Assembly (NCBI GenBank): GCA_025465465.1
Contig: JAODND010000008.1
Coordinates: forward strand, 1-45,360
Length of the DNA stretch: 45,360 nt
Source of the DNA: Frankiales bacterium
Lineage (GTDB): Bacteria; Actinomycetota; Actinomycetes; Mycobacteriales; SCTD01
Direction: 5' to 3'
Below, in pieces: positions 1 through 8,742 of the stretch. Both the position numbers and the translations under genes were made by a program. The notes below the pieces were generated by a model. It was not told the DNA's origin. It ran no database searches and was given only the letters and a program-made list of their open reading frames with translations. The stretch's first letter is position 1. The number at the start of each line of letters is the position of its first letter.

Positions 1-1266
1 CTCGTCGAACTCGCGCAGGTCCGGCGGCGCCGTCATGCGACGGATGCGCATCCGGGAGCCGGCCTCGTCGATGAGGTCGATCGCCTTGTCGGGCAGGAAC
101 CGGTCGCTGATGTAGCGGTCGGCCAGCGTTGCGGCAGCGACCAGGGCGGCATCGGTGATGGAGATGCGGTGGTGCGCTTCGTAGCGGTCGCGCAGGCCCT
201 TGAGGATCTCGATGGTGTGGGCCAGGCTCGGCTCCGGCACCTGGATGGGCTGGAAGCGGCGCTCCAGCGCCGCGTCCTTCTCGAGGTGCTTGCGGTATTC
301 GTCGAGGGTGGTCGCACCGATGGTCTGCAGCTCACCACGGGCCAGCATCGGCTTGAGGATGCTGGCCGCGTCGATCGCGCCCTCGGCCGCACCCGCACCG
401 ACGAGGGTGTGGAGCTCGTCGATGAACAAGATGATGTCGCCGCGAGTGCGGATCTCCTTGAGGACCTTCTTCAGCCGCTCCTCGAAGTCACCGCGGTATC
501 GGCTGCCGGCCACGAGCGCGCCGAGGTCGAGGGTGTAGAGCTGCTTGTCCTTCAGGGTTTCCGGGACCTCGCCCTTGACGATCGCCTGCGCGAGTCCCTC
601 GACGACGGCGGTCTTGCCGACGCCGGGCTCACCGATGAGGACCGGGTTGTTCTTGGTGCGGCGCGACAGCACCTGCATCACGCGCTCGATCTCCTTCTCG
701 CGCCCGATGACCGGGTCGAGCTTGGACTCGCGCGCCGCCTGCGTGAGGTTGCGGCCGAACTGGTCGAGCACCAGCGAGGTCGACGGCGTGCCCTCGGCGG
801 GACCACCGGCGGCCTGCGGCTCCTTGCCCTGGTAGCCCGACAGCAGCTGGATGACCTGCTGGCGCACCCGGTTGAGGTCGGCGCCCAGCTTGACGAGCAC
901 CTGGGCGGCGACGCCCTCGCCCTCACGGATGAGCCCGAGCAAGATGTGCTCGGTGCCGATGTAGTTGTGGCCGAGCTGCAGCGCCTCGCGCAGCGACAGC
1001 TCCAGGACCTTCTTGGCGCGCGGGGTGAAGGGGATGTGCCCGGACGGTGCCTGCTGGCCCTGACCGATGATCTCCTCGACCTGGTTGCGGACGCCCTCCA
1101 GCGAGATGCCGAGGGACTCGAGGGCCTTCGCGGCCACGCCCTCGCCCTCGTGGATGAGCCCGAGCAGGATGTGCTCGGTCCCGATGTAGTTGTGGTTGAG
1201 CATGCGCGCTTCTTCTTGCGCAAGCACGACCACCCGTCGGGCCCGGTCGGTGAACCTCTCGAACAT
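1..1266 (-). CDS. clpC: ATP-dependent Clp protease ATP-binding subunit ClpC (3' part outside window)
   Basis: Hsp100 AAA+ unfoldase that delivers substrates to the ClpP peptidase. Only the first 422 codons are in the window; the coding frame runs off the left edge. Two N-terminal Clp repeats are visible (both contain [14 protein letters not shown], near residues 25-40 and 100-115), followed by the first AAA module with Walker A GEPGVGKT (Lys218), Walker [10 protein letters not shown] and the RxRRF-type region ALERRFQPI. The ATG start is preceded by AGGAG at good spacing. The gene stands alone downstream of lsr2, with a 200-bp leader that carries a ClgR-like palindrome, which suggests control by the proteostasis regulator ClgR as known in Streptomyces, Corynebacterium and Mycobacterium. 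The family assignment is secure; the second AAA module cannot be seen. Confidence 0.97.
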   Translation of the reverse strand, partial: MFERFTDRARRVVVLAQEEARMLNHNYIGTEHILLGLIHEGEGVAAKALESLGISLEGVRNQVEEIIGQGQQAPSGHIPFTPRAKKVLELSLREALQLGHNYIGTEHILLGLIREGEGVAAQVLVKLGADLNRVRQQVIQLLSGYQGKEPQAAGGPAEGTPSTSLVLDQFGRNLTQAARESKLDPVIGREKEIERVMQVLSRRTKNNPVLIGEPGVGKTAVVEGLAQAIVKGEVPETLKDKQLYTLDLGALVAGSRYRGDFEERLKKVLKEIRTRGDIILFIDELHTLVGAGAAEGAIDAASILKPMLARGELQTIGATTLDEYRKHLEKDAALERRFQPIQVPEPSLAHTIEILKGLRDRYEAHHRISITDAALVAAATLADRYISDRFLPDKAIDLIDEAGSRMRIRRMTAPPDLREFDE

Positions 1267-1413
1267 GTCTCGCTCCTCACGACGCGGGATGCCGTCAGCG
1301 TCCCCGCCTCAACCGCACACTAACGCCGGCCAGGGCTGCACGAGAGCGCAGTCCCTGAAGTTGCCCGGCACGGGTGACAACCCGCTGTGCCGCGGTGACG
1401 TTCCCCTGGCGGC

Positions 1414-1428
1414 TTCGCTCGTGGCGAA
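1414..1428. promoter_or_regulatory. ClgR-like operator palindrome upstream of clpC
   Basis: TTCGCTCGTGGCGAA is a perfect inverted repeat (TTCGC/GCGAA, 5-bp spacer) 148 bp upstream of the clpC start codon. It matches the CGC-N5-GCG core described for ClgR sites in front of clp genes of actinobacteria. I recognise it from the motif and its position; binding is inferred. Confidence 0.55.
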
Positions 1429-1468
1429 ACGGCGATCCCGATCTGACGCTGCCGTCTCAGTGGGCGAC

Positions 1469-1816
1469 TCAGTGCGCCTTGTCGTAGGCCTCGACGAGAG
1501 TCGCCGCCAGCCGACCGCGCTCGCTCACCTGGTGGCCGTTCTTGCGCCCCCAGTCGCGGATCGCCGCGATCCGGTCGGGGCTGCCGGAGCCCCTGGTGGA
1601 CGCGGCGCGGCGCCGGCCGCCGGCTGCGGCGGTGCGACCTGCCCGGCGGCCCTGGCCCACATACGTGGCGAACGCGTCGCGCAGCTCACCTGCGTGGGTG
1701 TCGCAGACGTCGATCTCGTACGACACACCGTCGAGGCCGAAGGTGATGGTCTCCGTACCCTCCACGTCGCCTTCGTGGAGGTCGCATACGAGCAGGACCT
1801 GGACCCGCTGAGCCAT
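1469..1816 (-). CDS. lsr2: Lsr2 family nucleoid-associated protein
   Basis: Histone-like DNA-bridging protein that silences AT-rich DNA. The 115-residue length is normal. The N-terminal dimerisation beta domain (residues 1-55, FGLDGVSYEID) is joined by an Arg/Gly/Ala-rich linker to the C-terminal DNA-binding domain, which has IRDWGRKNGH and the minor-groove RGR signature (SERGRLAATL). Unlike the classical mycobacterial protein, it contains C11-x2-H14 and C38-x2-H41, a possible metal or redox site. It lies between lysS and clpC on the same strand. The leader is strikingly AT-rich, which would suit autoregulation. The start ATG has only a weak purine-rich ribosome binding site (GAGA). Family is certain; any special role of the Cys/His pairs is inference. 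Confidence 0.95.
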   Translation of the reverse strand: MAQRVQVLLVCDLHEGDVEGTETITFGLDGVSYEIDVCDTHAGELRDAFATYVGQGRRAGRTAAAGGRRRAASTRGSGSPDRIAAIRDWGRKNGHQVSERGRLAATLVEAYDKAH

Positions 1817-1892
1817 TTTCTCTTCGCTTTCTGGAGACGAATTGTTTCAAGGAGAGCACCAGAAAAGCGGAAAATCGTGGGGAAGTAAAACA
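1817..1892 (-). promoter_or_regulatory. AT-rich leader/promoter region of lsr2
   Basis: About 75 bp between lysS and lsr2 are clearly AT-rich (runs such as TTTTCTCTTC and GTTTTACTTC on the minus strand) in a chromosome that is otherwise very GC-rich. Lsr2 binds AT-rich DNA, so this is a plausible promoter plus autoregulatory site. No convincing -35/-10 pair could be fixed by eye. Confidence 0.4.
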
Positions 1893-1911
1893 CCCGGGCC
1901 GCCGGCCGGGG
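1893..1911 (-). terminator. Probable terminator after lysS
   Basis: CCCGGGCC and GGCCGGGG form a GC-rich stem with one internal mismatch and a 3-nt loop. On the minus strand it is followed by TGTTTTAC, and it lies 7 bp beyond the lysS stop codon. This resembles a Rho-independent terminator, although the stem is imperfect. Confidence 0.45.
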
Positions 1912-1917
1912 ATATTT

Positions 1918-3393
1918 CTAGGATATCGGCCGGATCAACGGGAAAAGAATCGTCTCGCGGATGGGCTGGCCCGACAGCAGCATCACGAGGCGGTCGAGCC
2001 CCATGCCCTGGCCGCCCATCGGCGGAGCGCCGTACTCCAGCGCCGTCAGGAAGTCCTCGTCGAGCTGCATGGCTTCCGGGTCGCCGGCGGCGGCCTTGAG
2101 GGACTGGGCCGTCAGCCGGCGGCGCTGCTCGACTGGGTCGATGAGCTCGGAGTAGCCGGTGGCGAGCTCGGTGCCGCCGATGACGAGATCCCAGGCCTCG
2201 GCAAGCCGCGGGTCGTCGCGGTGGTCACGCGCCAGCGGACGCGCGTCGACCGGGTAGTCGCGCACGAAGGTCGGCTGGACGAGGGTGTGCTCGACGAGCT
2301 TCTCGAAGAGCTCGAGCGCGATCTCTCCCGCGGTCCAGCCCGTCTGCAGCGCGACCTCGTGCTTGTCGGCGAGGACCGTCAGCTGCTCGGCGCTGGTGCC
2401 CGCGTCGACCTCGGTCCCGACCGCCTCACTGACGAGCTCGAACAGGGCGGCCGTCCGCCAGGGGCCCTCGAGGTCGACCTGGCCGTCGCAGACGACGGTG
2501 CGGCCGGTCGCGCGGGCGCAGGCCACGACCATCTCGCGGGTCAGGTCGGCGACTGTGTCGTAGTCGCCGTAGGCCTCGTAGAACTCGAGCATCGTGAACT
2601 CGGGGAAGTGGGTGGAGTCGATGCCCTCGTTGCGGAAGTTCTTGCCGATCTCGAAGACCCGGTCGATGCCGCCGACCGCGGCCCGCTTCAGATACAGCTC
2701 GAGCGAGATCCGCAGCGTCACGTCGAGGTCGAGGGCGTTGACGTGCGTGTGGAACGGTCGGGCGGCGGCACCCCCGTGGATCAGCTGGAGGGTCGGGGTC
2801 TCGACCTCGGTGTAGCCCAGCCCGTGCAGCATCTCGCGCACGGTCCGGACGACCGTCGAGCGGTCCCGCACCATCTGCCGGCTCTCGGGGTTGACCATGA
2901 GGTCCAGGTACCGCTGCCGGATCCGGGTCTCGGGATCGGTCAGCCCGTGGTGCTTCTCCGGCAGCGGCCGAAGCGACTTGCTCGTCAGCGTCCAGCTCTC
3001 GGCGAGCACCGACAGCTCACCGCGCTTGCTGCTGATGACCTCTCCGGTCACGCCGAGGTGATCGCCGAGGTCGACGTCGGCCTTCCAGTCGGCCATCCGC
3101 TGCTCGCCGACCTTGTCGAGGCTGATCATCACCTGGATCTGCGACTCGCCCTCGGTGAGGGTGGCGAACGCGAGCTTGCCGCTGCCGCGGCGCAGCAGCA
3201 CGCGGCCGGTGATGCCGACGGTCTGACCGGTGAACGTGTCCGCTGCCAGATCGGGGTGCTGCTCGCGCAGGTCCGCGATGCTCGTCGTCCGCGGGTAGCC
3301 CAGGGCGTACGGCGGGGTGCCGGCAGCCCGCAGCCTCTCGTACTTCTCGCGCCGGATGCGCACCTGCTCCGGGAGGTCCTGCTCTTCGGTCAC
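1918..3393 (-). CDS. lysS: Lysine--tRNA ligase (class II)
   Basis: Charges tRNA-Lys. The 491-residue protein has the N-terminal OB-fold anticodon-binding domain (about residues 50-150, with GRVLLRRGSGKLAFATL) and the class II catalytic core. Motif 2 is seen as FEIGKNFRNEGIDSTH, the family signature TMLEFYEAY follows, and motif 3 is GMGLDRLVMLLSG near the C-terminus. I chose the GTG start at 3393 (VTEEQDLPEQVRIRREKY). The further upstream ATG at 3444 would add a low-quality 17-residue tail overlapping the divergent methyltransferase start. It is the first gene of the minus-strand series lysS-lsr2-clpC; a stem-loop between lysS and lsr2 suggests separate transcripts. Confidence 0.96.
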   Translation of the reverse strand: MTEEQDLPEQVRIRREKYERLRAAGTPPYALGYPRTTSIADLREQHPDLAADTFTGQTVGITGRVLLRRGSGKLAFATLTEGESQIQVMISLDKVGEQRMADWKADVDLGDHLGVTGEVISSKRGELSVLAESWTLTSKSLRPLPEKHHGLTDPETRIRQRYLDLMVNPESRQMVRDRSTVVRTVREMLHGLGYTEVETPTLQLIHGGAAARPFHTHVNALDLDVTLRISLELYLKRAAVGGIDRVFEIGKNFRNEGIDSTHFPEFTMLEFYEAYGDYDTVADLTREMVVACARATGRTVVCDGQVDLEGPWRTAALFELVSEAVGTEVDAGTSAEQLTVLADKHEVALQTGWTAGEIALELFEKLVEHTLVQPTFVRDYPVDARPLARDHRDDPRLAEAWDLVIGGTELATGYSELIDPVEQRRRLTAQSLKAAAGDPEAMQLDEDFLTALEYGAPPMGGQGMGLDRLVMLLSGQPIRETILFPLIRPIS

Positions 3394-3442
3394 CCGCCTG
3401 AGCCTATCGGCGACCGTGCAGCGCTTTGAGAGACTGGCGCGC

Positions 3443-4147
3443 ATGGATCCTCGACGCGCGCTCTCCTTCGGTGCGCAGGCGCAGGCCTATGCCGCCGCCC
3501 GGCCGACGTACCCCGTGGATGCCGTCCGCTTCGTGCTCCCGGTCCACGCCCGCCGGGTGCTCGACCTGGGGGCGGGCACGGGCAAGCTGACGTCGGTGCT
3601 GCTCGACCTCGGGCTCGACGTCGTGGCCGTCGAGCCGGACGACGAGATGCGCGCGCACGTCGACCCTCGCGCCGTCGTCCTGAAGGGCACGGCGGAGGAC
3701 ATCCCGGTCGAGGCGGGCTCGGTCGACGCTGTGGTGGTGGGGCAGGCCTGGCACTGGTTCGACCGGGATGCTGCGATGGCGTCCGTCCGGCGCGTCGTTC
3801 GCCGCGGCGGCACCCTCGGGCTGCTGTGGAACCTCCTCGACGACTCCGACGGCTGGCCGCGGGAGCTCGCCGAGCACATCGGCATGGAGGACCGGTTGTC
3901 GTTCGCGCAGACCGCTGACAACAGCCCGTACGACGGTGCGCCGGGTCCGTGGCGCCGGCAGCTGTTCCACCATGAGCAGGCGGCCGATCCGGACGTGGTC
4001 GTCGCCAACATGGCGTCGCGCAGCGTCGTCATCGTCCTGCCGGACGCCGAGCGCGCGATCCGCCTCGACCGCGTCCGAGAGCTCGTCCCTTCCGGCGACT
4101 TCGCCCTCCCCTGGGTCACCGACGCCTGGGTCAGCCACTTTTCGTGA
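3443..4147 (+). CDS. Class I SAM-dependent methyltransferase
   Basis: 234-residue Rossmann-fold methyltransferase. Motif I is VLDLGAGTGKLT (about residue 35-46), the acidic end of strand 2 is VVAVEPDDEMRAHV, and motif IV/post-I regions are VDAVVVGQAWHWFD and RRGGTLGLLWNLLDD. The QAWHWFD segment is typical of the Methyltransf_11/UbiE-like group that also includes yeast trans-aconitate-type methyltransferases; the substrate cannot be inferred. It starts 49 bp from the lysS start on the opposite strand, so the two share a promoter region. It converges on coaX, with a GC-rich hairpin between them. Start chosen at MDPRRALSFGAQAQAYAAARP, the usual N-terminus of this group. Confidence 0.85.
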   Translation: MDPRRALSFGAQAQAYAAARPTYPVDAVRFVLPVHARRVLDLGAGTGKLTSVLLDLGLDVVAVEPDDEMRAHVDPRAVVLKGTAEDIPVEAGSVDAVVVGQAWHWFDRDAAMASVRRVVRRGGTLGLLWNLLDDSDGWPRELAEHIGMEDRLSFAQTADNSPYDGAPGPWRRQLFHHEQAADPDVVVANMASRSVVIVLPDAERAIRLDRVRELVPSGDFALPWVTDAWVSHFS

Positions 4148-4164
4148 TCAGCAGGCGATCTGCC

Positions 4165-4188
4165 GGCCGGCACGCGCGCGCGCCGGCC
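4165..4188. terminator. Hairpin between convergent genes
   Basis: GGCCGGC and GCCGGCC form a 7-bp stem around an alternating CG loop. It lies between the 3' ends of the plus-strand methyltransferase and minus-strand coaX, so it could end both transcripts. No U-tract is present, as is common in GC-rich actinobacteria. Confidence 0.4.
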
Positions 4189-4225
4189 ACGCGATGTCCT
4201 GTTGATCTCGGGCGGGGGTGTGGGG

Positions 4226-4981
4226 TCAGGCGTTCTTCTCGTAGACGAGGCGGAGACCGATGAGGGTGAGATCGGGCTCGTGCTCGTCGATGGACTCGCA
4301 CAGCTCAAACATCAGGTGACTGAGCCCACCGGTGGCGATGACGACCGGGTCCGCACCCAGTTCCTTGCTGATCCGCTCCACCATCCCGTCGACCTGCGAC
4401 GCGAACCCGTAGACCAGCCCGGACTGCAGGGCCTCGACCGTCGTCTTGCCGATGACCGACCGCGGCTCGGTGAGCTCCACCTTGAACAGCCGGGCGGCCC
4501 GGGCGGCGAGGGCGTCGACGGAGATCTCGATCCCCGGCGCCAGCGCCCCGCCGAGGAACTCGCCCTTGTCGCTGACCACGTCGAAGTTCGTGGAGGTGCC
4601 GAAGTCGACGACGATCGCCGGGCCGCCGTACAGGGTGTGGGCGGCGAGGGTGTTCACGATCCGGTCCGGTCCGACCTCCTTCGGGTTGTCGTAGAGCAGC
4701 GGCACGCCGGTCTTGACACCCGGCGCGACGACGACCGTGTGCGCATCGGGGTAGTAGCGGTCGAACATCAGGCGCAGCTGCTCGAGGACCTGCGGCACCG
4801 TCGAGCAGACGGCCACGCCGTCAGGGTGCACGTGTCGCGAGAGCAGCCCGTTGAAGAGCAGGGCCAGCTCGTCGGCGGTGACGCGGGAGTCGGTGCGGAG
4901 CCGGTAGCTCGTGGTGAGCTCCTCGCCGTCGAAGAGCCCGAGAACGATGTTGGTGTTGCCGACGTCGACGGTGAGCAGCAC
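4226..4981 (-). CDS. coaX: Type III pantothenate kinase
   Basis: Phosphorylates pantothenate, the first step from vitamin B5 to coenzyme A. The 251-residue length is typical. ASKHA-fold signatures are present: VDVGNTN (phosphate-1 loop, residues 5-11), NPKEVGPDRIVN (substrate region), VVDFGTSTNFD (phosphate-2), GGALAPGIEIS, and GLVYGFASQVDGM plus ATGGLSHL (adenosine side). The GTG start overlaps the nadC stop by one base (TAGTG), giving a start at VLLTVDVGNTN. It is the last gene of the overlapping panC-panD-nadB-nadC-coaX run, so it is translated with pantothenate- and NAD-forming enzymes. The type III enzyme is the CoaA alternative that is not feedback-inhibited by CoA. Confidence 0.96.
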   Translation of the reverse strand: MLLTVDVGNTNIVLGLFDGEELTTSYRLRTDSRVTADELALLFNGLLSRHVHPDGVAVCSTVPQVLEQLRLMFDRYYPDAHTVVVAPGVKTGVPLLYDNPKEVGPDRIVNTLAAHTLYGGPAIVVDFGTSTNFDVVSDKGEFLGGALAPGIEISVDALAARAARLFKVELTEPRSVIGKTTVEALQSGLVYGFASQVDGMVERISKELGADPVVIATGGLSHLMFELCESIDEHEPDLTLIGLRLVYEKNA

Positions 4982-5856
4982 TAGAGGAGGTCCATCCCGA
5001 GGTCGAGGACGGGGGCCGAGTGGGTCAGGCCGCCGACGCTGATGAAGTCCACACCGGTGCGGGCGACCGGACCGGCCCGGTCGAGGGTGAGCCCGCCGGA
5101 CGCCTCGGTGCGCACCCCTTTGGGCTGGCAGATCTCGACCGCCGTCGCCAGGTCCTCGAGACTCATGTTGTCGAGCAGCACGAGGTCGGCACCGGCAGCC
5201 ACGACGTCGGAGACCTGGGCGATGGTGTCGCACTCGACCTCGACGTCGAGTCCGGGGAACGCCCGTCGTACCGCCTCGAAGGCAGCGGTGACGCCACCGG
5301 CGGCGACGACGTGGTTGTCCTTGACCAGAGCGGCGTCCGACAGCGACATCCGGTGGTTGAGGCCACCACCCACGACGACGGCAGCCTTCTCGAGAGCGCG
5401 CAGCCCGGGAGTGGTCTTGCGGGTGTCGCGGATGCGGGCGTGGGTGCCCTCGACCGCCGCGACCCACCTGGCGGTCAGGGTCGCAATCCCGGACAGGTGG
5501 CACAGCAGGTTGAGGGCCGAGCGCTCGCCGGTGAGCAGGGCGCGCACCGGCCCGCTGACCCGCAGCACCTGATCCCCCGCAGCGGCGGGCCCGTCGTGGC
5601 GGACGAGCTCGTAGGTCAGGTCGTCACCGGCGGCCACGTCGAGGCAGGCCATGGCGACGGCGATGCCCGCGACGACGCCGGACTGCCGCGGGACGAACGC
5701 GGCGGTCCCCCGCAGGTCGGCCGGGACCGTCGCGACGCTCGTGACGTCGACGCCGCCGGCGAGGTCCTCCTCGACGGTCCGGCGGGCGAGCTCCTCGACC
5801 GCGGCCGGGTCGAGACGGGCCGCGGCGAGCGCCGTCAGCGTGGACGGGGAGAGCAC
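4981..5856 (-). CDS. nadC: Nicotinate-nucleotide pyrophosphorylase (carboxylating)
   Basis: Quinolinate phosphoribosyltransferase: quinolinate plus PRPP gives nicotinate mononucleotide, CO2 and PPi in de novo NAD synthesis. 291 residues. Family signatures include RDTRKTTPGLRALEKAAV (quinolinate-binding Arg/Lys), GGGLNHRMSLSDAALVKDNH, VEVECDTIAQV, LLDNMS and ASGGL near the end of the barrel. The GTG start lies 2 bp after the nadB stop, and its own stop overlaps the coaX start, so translation is coupled on both sides. No nadA was seen in the window although nadB and nadC are present; it must lie elsewhere. Confidence 0.96.
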   Translation of the reverse strand: MLSPSTLTALAAARLDPAAVEELARRTVEEDLAGGVDVTSVATVPADLRGTAAFVPRQSGVVAGIAVAMACLDVAAGDDLTYELVRHDGPAAAGDQVLRVSGPVRALLTGERSALNLLCHLSGIATLTARWVAAVEGTHARIRDTRKTTPGLRALEKAAVVVGGGLNHRMSLSDAALVKDNHVVAAGGVTAAFEAVRRAFPGLDVEVECDTIAQVSDVVAAGADLVLLDNMSLEDLATAVEICQPKGVRTEASGGLTLDRAGPVARTGVDFISVGGLTHSAPVLDLGMDLL

Positions 5857-5858
5857 CC

Positions 5859-7460
5859 TCAGATCCCCTCGAAGGTCGTGCCGGCGAGGGTCGTCACCAG
5901 GTGGCCCCGCCAGCTGCTGTCAGCCACCGGGAAGTCCTCGCGCCAGTGCGCGCCGCGGGTCTCCTCGCGCAGGGCGGCGGCAGCGACCAGCGCGCTCGCG
6001 ACCGCGTGCAGTCCGGTGGCCTCCCAGGCGTCCGGGCAGGGATAGCTCGACGGGCGGTCCTCCAGCGACAGCAGCGCCTTCGCCGTCGACGCCAGCGAGT
6101 CGGCCGAGCGCAGCACCCCGGCACCGCGCGTCATCGCCAGCTGCAGCTCGAGCCGGGTCGACGGGTCGAGCAGCACGCCCTCGGGCGGCTGGGCGATCGG
6201 TGCGCCCGGAGTCGGCAGCCCACGGCCCAGGTCCGCGCCGATCCGGCCGGCGAACACGAGGCCCTCGAGCAGGGAGTTGGAGGCCAGCCGGTTGGCGCCG
6301 TGGACACCGGTGCAGGCAACCTCGCCGCAGGCGTAGAGACCGGGTACGGAGGTGCGGCCGTCGAGGTCGGTGCGGACACCGCCGCTGGCGTAGTGCGCGG
6401 CGGGTGCCACCGGGATCAGGTCGGTGACCGGGTCGACGCCGAGCTCCCGGCACTTGGCGACGATGGTCGGGAAGCGGTCGGTGAGGCCCTCGAGGTGCCG
6501 TGCGTCGAGGAACACGTGGTCGGCACCGCGCGCCTCCATGCGGCGCGTGATCGCCTTGGCGACGACGTCGCGGGGGGCGAGGTCCGCGAGTGGGTGGTCG
6601 GTCTCGGTGATGACGCGCGCACCCGTGTCGTCGACGAGGAACGCGCCCTCGCCGCGCACCGCCTCGCTGATGAGGGGCTGCTGCCCGTGCACATCGGGGC
6701 CGAGCCACATGACCGTCGGGTGGAACTGCACGAACTCGACATCGGTGACCTCGGCGCCCGCTCGCAGCGCGAGGGCGACACCGTCACCGGTGGAGACGCT
6801 CGGGTTGGTCGTGCTGCCGAACACCTGCCCCATGCCGCCGGTGGCGAGCACGACGGCCCGGGCGTGGACGGCACCGACCCCGTCCTCCGTCCCCTCACCG
6901 AGGACGTGCAGCGTGACGCCCGCCGTCTGGCCGGCGGCGTCGCGCAGCAGGTCGAGGACGAGGGCGTGCTCGATGACCTCGATGCGCGGGTGCTGCTGCA
7001 CAGCGGCGACCAGGGCGCGGCTCACCTCGGCGCCGGTGGCGTCACCCCCGGCGTGGACGATGCGGTCCCGGTGGTGGCCGCCCTCGCGGGAGAGCAGCAG
7101 CTCGCCCGTCGTACCCCGGTCGAAGGCGGCGCCGAGGTCGATGAGCTCCCGCAACCGGGCGGGGCCTTCTTCGCAGAGCACCCGGACGGCGTCCTCGTCA
7201 CAGATGCCGACCCCTGCCTCGAGGGTGTCCTGGAGGTGCTCGTCCGGGGAGTCGTCGGCACCCAGCGCGGCGGCGACACCCCCCTGGGCCCAGCGGGTCG
7301 AGCCGTCGTCGACGTGCACCTTGGTCACGACCAGGACGCTCCAGGCGCGGGCAGCGTGAAGGGCGGTCATGAGGCCCGCGACACCGGAGCCGACGACGAC
7401 GACGTCGGTCTCGCGGGTCCAGCCGGGTGCGGGGGCGAGCAGCCGGGAGGCCGCCGTCAC
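5859..7460 (-). CDS. nadB: L-aspartate oxidase
   Basis: FAD flavoprotein that oxidises L-aspartate to iminoaspartate, the first step of de novo NAD synthesis. About 533 residues, as usual. It shows the N-terminal dinucleotide fold [17 protein letters not shown], the substrate/FAD region [30 protein letters not shown], the catalytic-domain motif [35 protein letters not shown], and [17 protein letters not shown]. The GTG at 7460 overlaps the panD stop (GTGA); a second GTG three bases earlier is equally possible. It belongs to the succinate dehydrogenase/fumarate reductase flavoprotein family, but [12 protein letters not shown] and the operon partners identify NadB. Confidence 0.96.
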   Translation of the reverse strand: MTAASRLLAPAPGWTRETDVVVVGSGVAGLMTALHAARAWSVLVVTKVHVDDGSTRWAQGGVAAALGADDSPDEHLQDTLEAGVGICDEDAVRVLCEEGPARLRELIDLGAAFDRGTTGELLLSREGGHHRDRIVHAGGDATGAEVSRALVAAVQQHPRIEVIEHALVLDLLRDAAGQTAGVTLHVLGEGTEDGVGAVHARAVVLATGGMGQVFGSTTNPSVSTGDGVALALRAGAEVTDVEFVQFHPTVMWLGPDVHGQQPLISEAVRGEGAFLVDDTGARVITETDHPLADLAPRDVVAKAITRRMEARGADHVFLDARHLEGLTDRFPTIVAKCRELGVDPVTDLIPVAPAAHYASGGVRTDLDGRTSVPGLYACGEVACTGVHGANRLASNSLLEGLVFAGRIGADLGRGLPTPGAPIAQPPEGVLLDPSTRLELQLAMTRGAGVLRSADSLASTAKALLSLEDRPSSYPCPDAWEATGLHAVASALVAAAALREETRGAHWREDFPVADSSWRGHLVTTLAGTTFEGI

Positions 7461-7933
7461 CACACCAGGGTCGGGTCGTCGTCGTAGGACCCGAAGTGGT
7501 CCTCGCGCGGGTCCTTCGGGTGGCGCAGCGTGTCGCCGCGGGTGAGGCCGGTCTGCGGGAGCGCCTCGGCCGGGTCGGTGCCGGTGCCGATCACCGCGTT
7601 GTCGGCGTCGACGAAGACGACCTTCGGCTGGCGGGTCCTGGCCTCGGCGTCGTCCATCATCCCGTAGGCGATGAGGATGACGAGGTCACCGGGGTGTACG
7701 AGACGGGCAGCGGCGCCGTTGATGCCGATGACCCCCGAGCCGCGCGGCCCGGAGATGACGTAGGTCTCGAGCCGCGCGCCGTTGGTGACGTCGACGATCG
7801 CGACCTTCTCCCCCGGGTAGAGGTCGGCTGCGTCGAGCAGGTCCTGGTCGACGGTGACCGAGCCGACGTAGTGCAGGTCGGCCTGCGTGACCGTCGCGCG
7901 GTGGATCTTGCTCGTGAGCATCTGGCGCAGCAT
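7457..7933 (-). CDS. panD: Aspartate 1-decarboxylase (pyruvoyl enzyme)
   Basis: Converts L-aspartate to beta-alanine for pantothenate synthesis. The proenzyme self-cleaves at Gly24-Ser25 (in [10 protein letters not shown]) to create the pyruvoyl group on Ser25. Lys9 in [12 protein letters not shown] and the segment [20 protein letters not shown] are also conserved. At 158 residues it has a C-terminal tail of about 20-30 residues beyond most bacterial forms; longer tails occur in actinobacteria. The ATG overlaps the panC stop (TGATG), and the stop overlaps the nadB start. The proteolytic maturation cofactor PanZ is a gamma-proteobacterial feature and is not expected here. Confidence 0.95.
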   Translation of the reverse strand: MLRQMLTSKIHRATVTQADLHYVGSVTVDQDLLDAADLYPGEKVAIVDVTNGARLETYVISGPRGSGVIGINGAAARLVHPGDLVILIAYGMMDDAEARTRQPKVVFVDADNAVIGTGTDPAEALPQTGLTRGDTLRHPKDPREDHFGSYDDDPTLVW

Positions 7934-8742
7934 CAGGGGGCGTCCTTGTGCTTGGAGAGGTCGTGCAGGGGGAGGTTGTCGATCAGCCGGGTGGTGCCCA
8001 CCTTGGCGGCGATGACGAGGAGGTCACCGTCAGGTGCTGCCTCGAAGCTGGTGGAGTCCACCCGCTCGAGGTAGTCGAGGACGGCGGGGGTGCCGTCGAA
8101 GAGGGCCCGGCCGGCGACGGGGTCGCGGGTCTGCAGGGCCTGGCTCAGGAGCAGCGCCGTCTGGCGCTCGTCCTCGGAGAGGTAGCGGTTGCGGCTCGAC
8201 AGGGCGAGGCCGTCGGGCTCGCGGACGGTGGGTACGGCGACGACGCTGACCGGCACGTCGAGGTCGGCCACCATGCGGCGGATGGCGGCGAGCTGCTGCG
8301 CGTCCTTCTGCCCGAACAGGGCCACGTCCGGCTGCGTGAGGTGCATCAGCTTGAGGACGACCGTCAGGACGCCGTCGAAGTGACCTGGACGGGAGGCGCC
8401 CTCGAAGACGTCACCGAGCGGGCCGGCGCAGACGCGGACGAGCGGCGTCTCGGGGTAGACGACCTCGGGGGTCGGGGTGAAGGCCAGGTCGACGCCACGG
8501 TCCCCGAGGATCGCGAGGTCGTCCTCGAGGGTGCGGGGGTAGTTCGCGAGGTCCTCGTGCGCCCCGAACTGCAGCGGGTTGACGAAGATCGTGACGATCA
8601 CGCTGTCCGCCTGCTCGCGGGCGGCGTCGACGAGGGCTGCGTGCCCCTCGTGCAGCGCCCCCATCGTCATGACGACGGCGACCCGGCCACGCAGGTCCTT
8701 GCGGGCGGCGGCCAGCTCGTCCCGGGTGCTCGCGACGATCAT
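7933..8742 (-). CDS. panC: Pantothenate synthetase
   Basis: ATP-dependent ligase joining pantoate and beta-alanine. The 269-residue protein has the HIGH-type motif [12 protein letters not shown] (HEGH at residues 31-34), the NPLQFG pantoate-binding strand, the FGQKDAQQL motif, and the KMSKS-like [11 protein letters not shown]. The length is slightly short of the usual 280-300, with a reduced C-terminal region. Its start overlaps the stop of the upstream Rossmann-fold gene by 4 bp (ATGA), and its stop overlaps the panD start. panB is not in the window. Confidence 0.96.
   Translation of the reverse strand: MIVASTRDELAAARKDLRGRVAVVMTMGALHEGHAALVDAAREQADSVIVTIFVNPLQFGAHEDLANYPRTLEDDLAILGDRGVDLAFTPTPEVVYPETPLVRVCAGPLGDVFEGASRPGHFDGVLTVVLKLMHLTQPDVALFGQKDAQQLAAIRRMVADLDVPVSVVAVPTVREPDGLALSSRNRYLSEDERQTALLLSQALQTRDPVAGRALFDGTPAVLDYLERVDSTSFEAAPDGDLLVIAAKVGTTRLIDNLPLHDLSKHKDAP

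Noticed and set aside
169..1323. Long open frame on the plus strand opposite clpC
   Set aside because: It mirrors the clpC codons. The protein is low-complexity and matches no family, while the minus strand gives a perfect ClpC.
3394..3444. Upstream ATG start for lysS
   Set aside because: The extra 17 residues look random, and the region is the divergent promoter with the methyltransferase.
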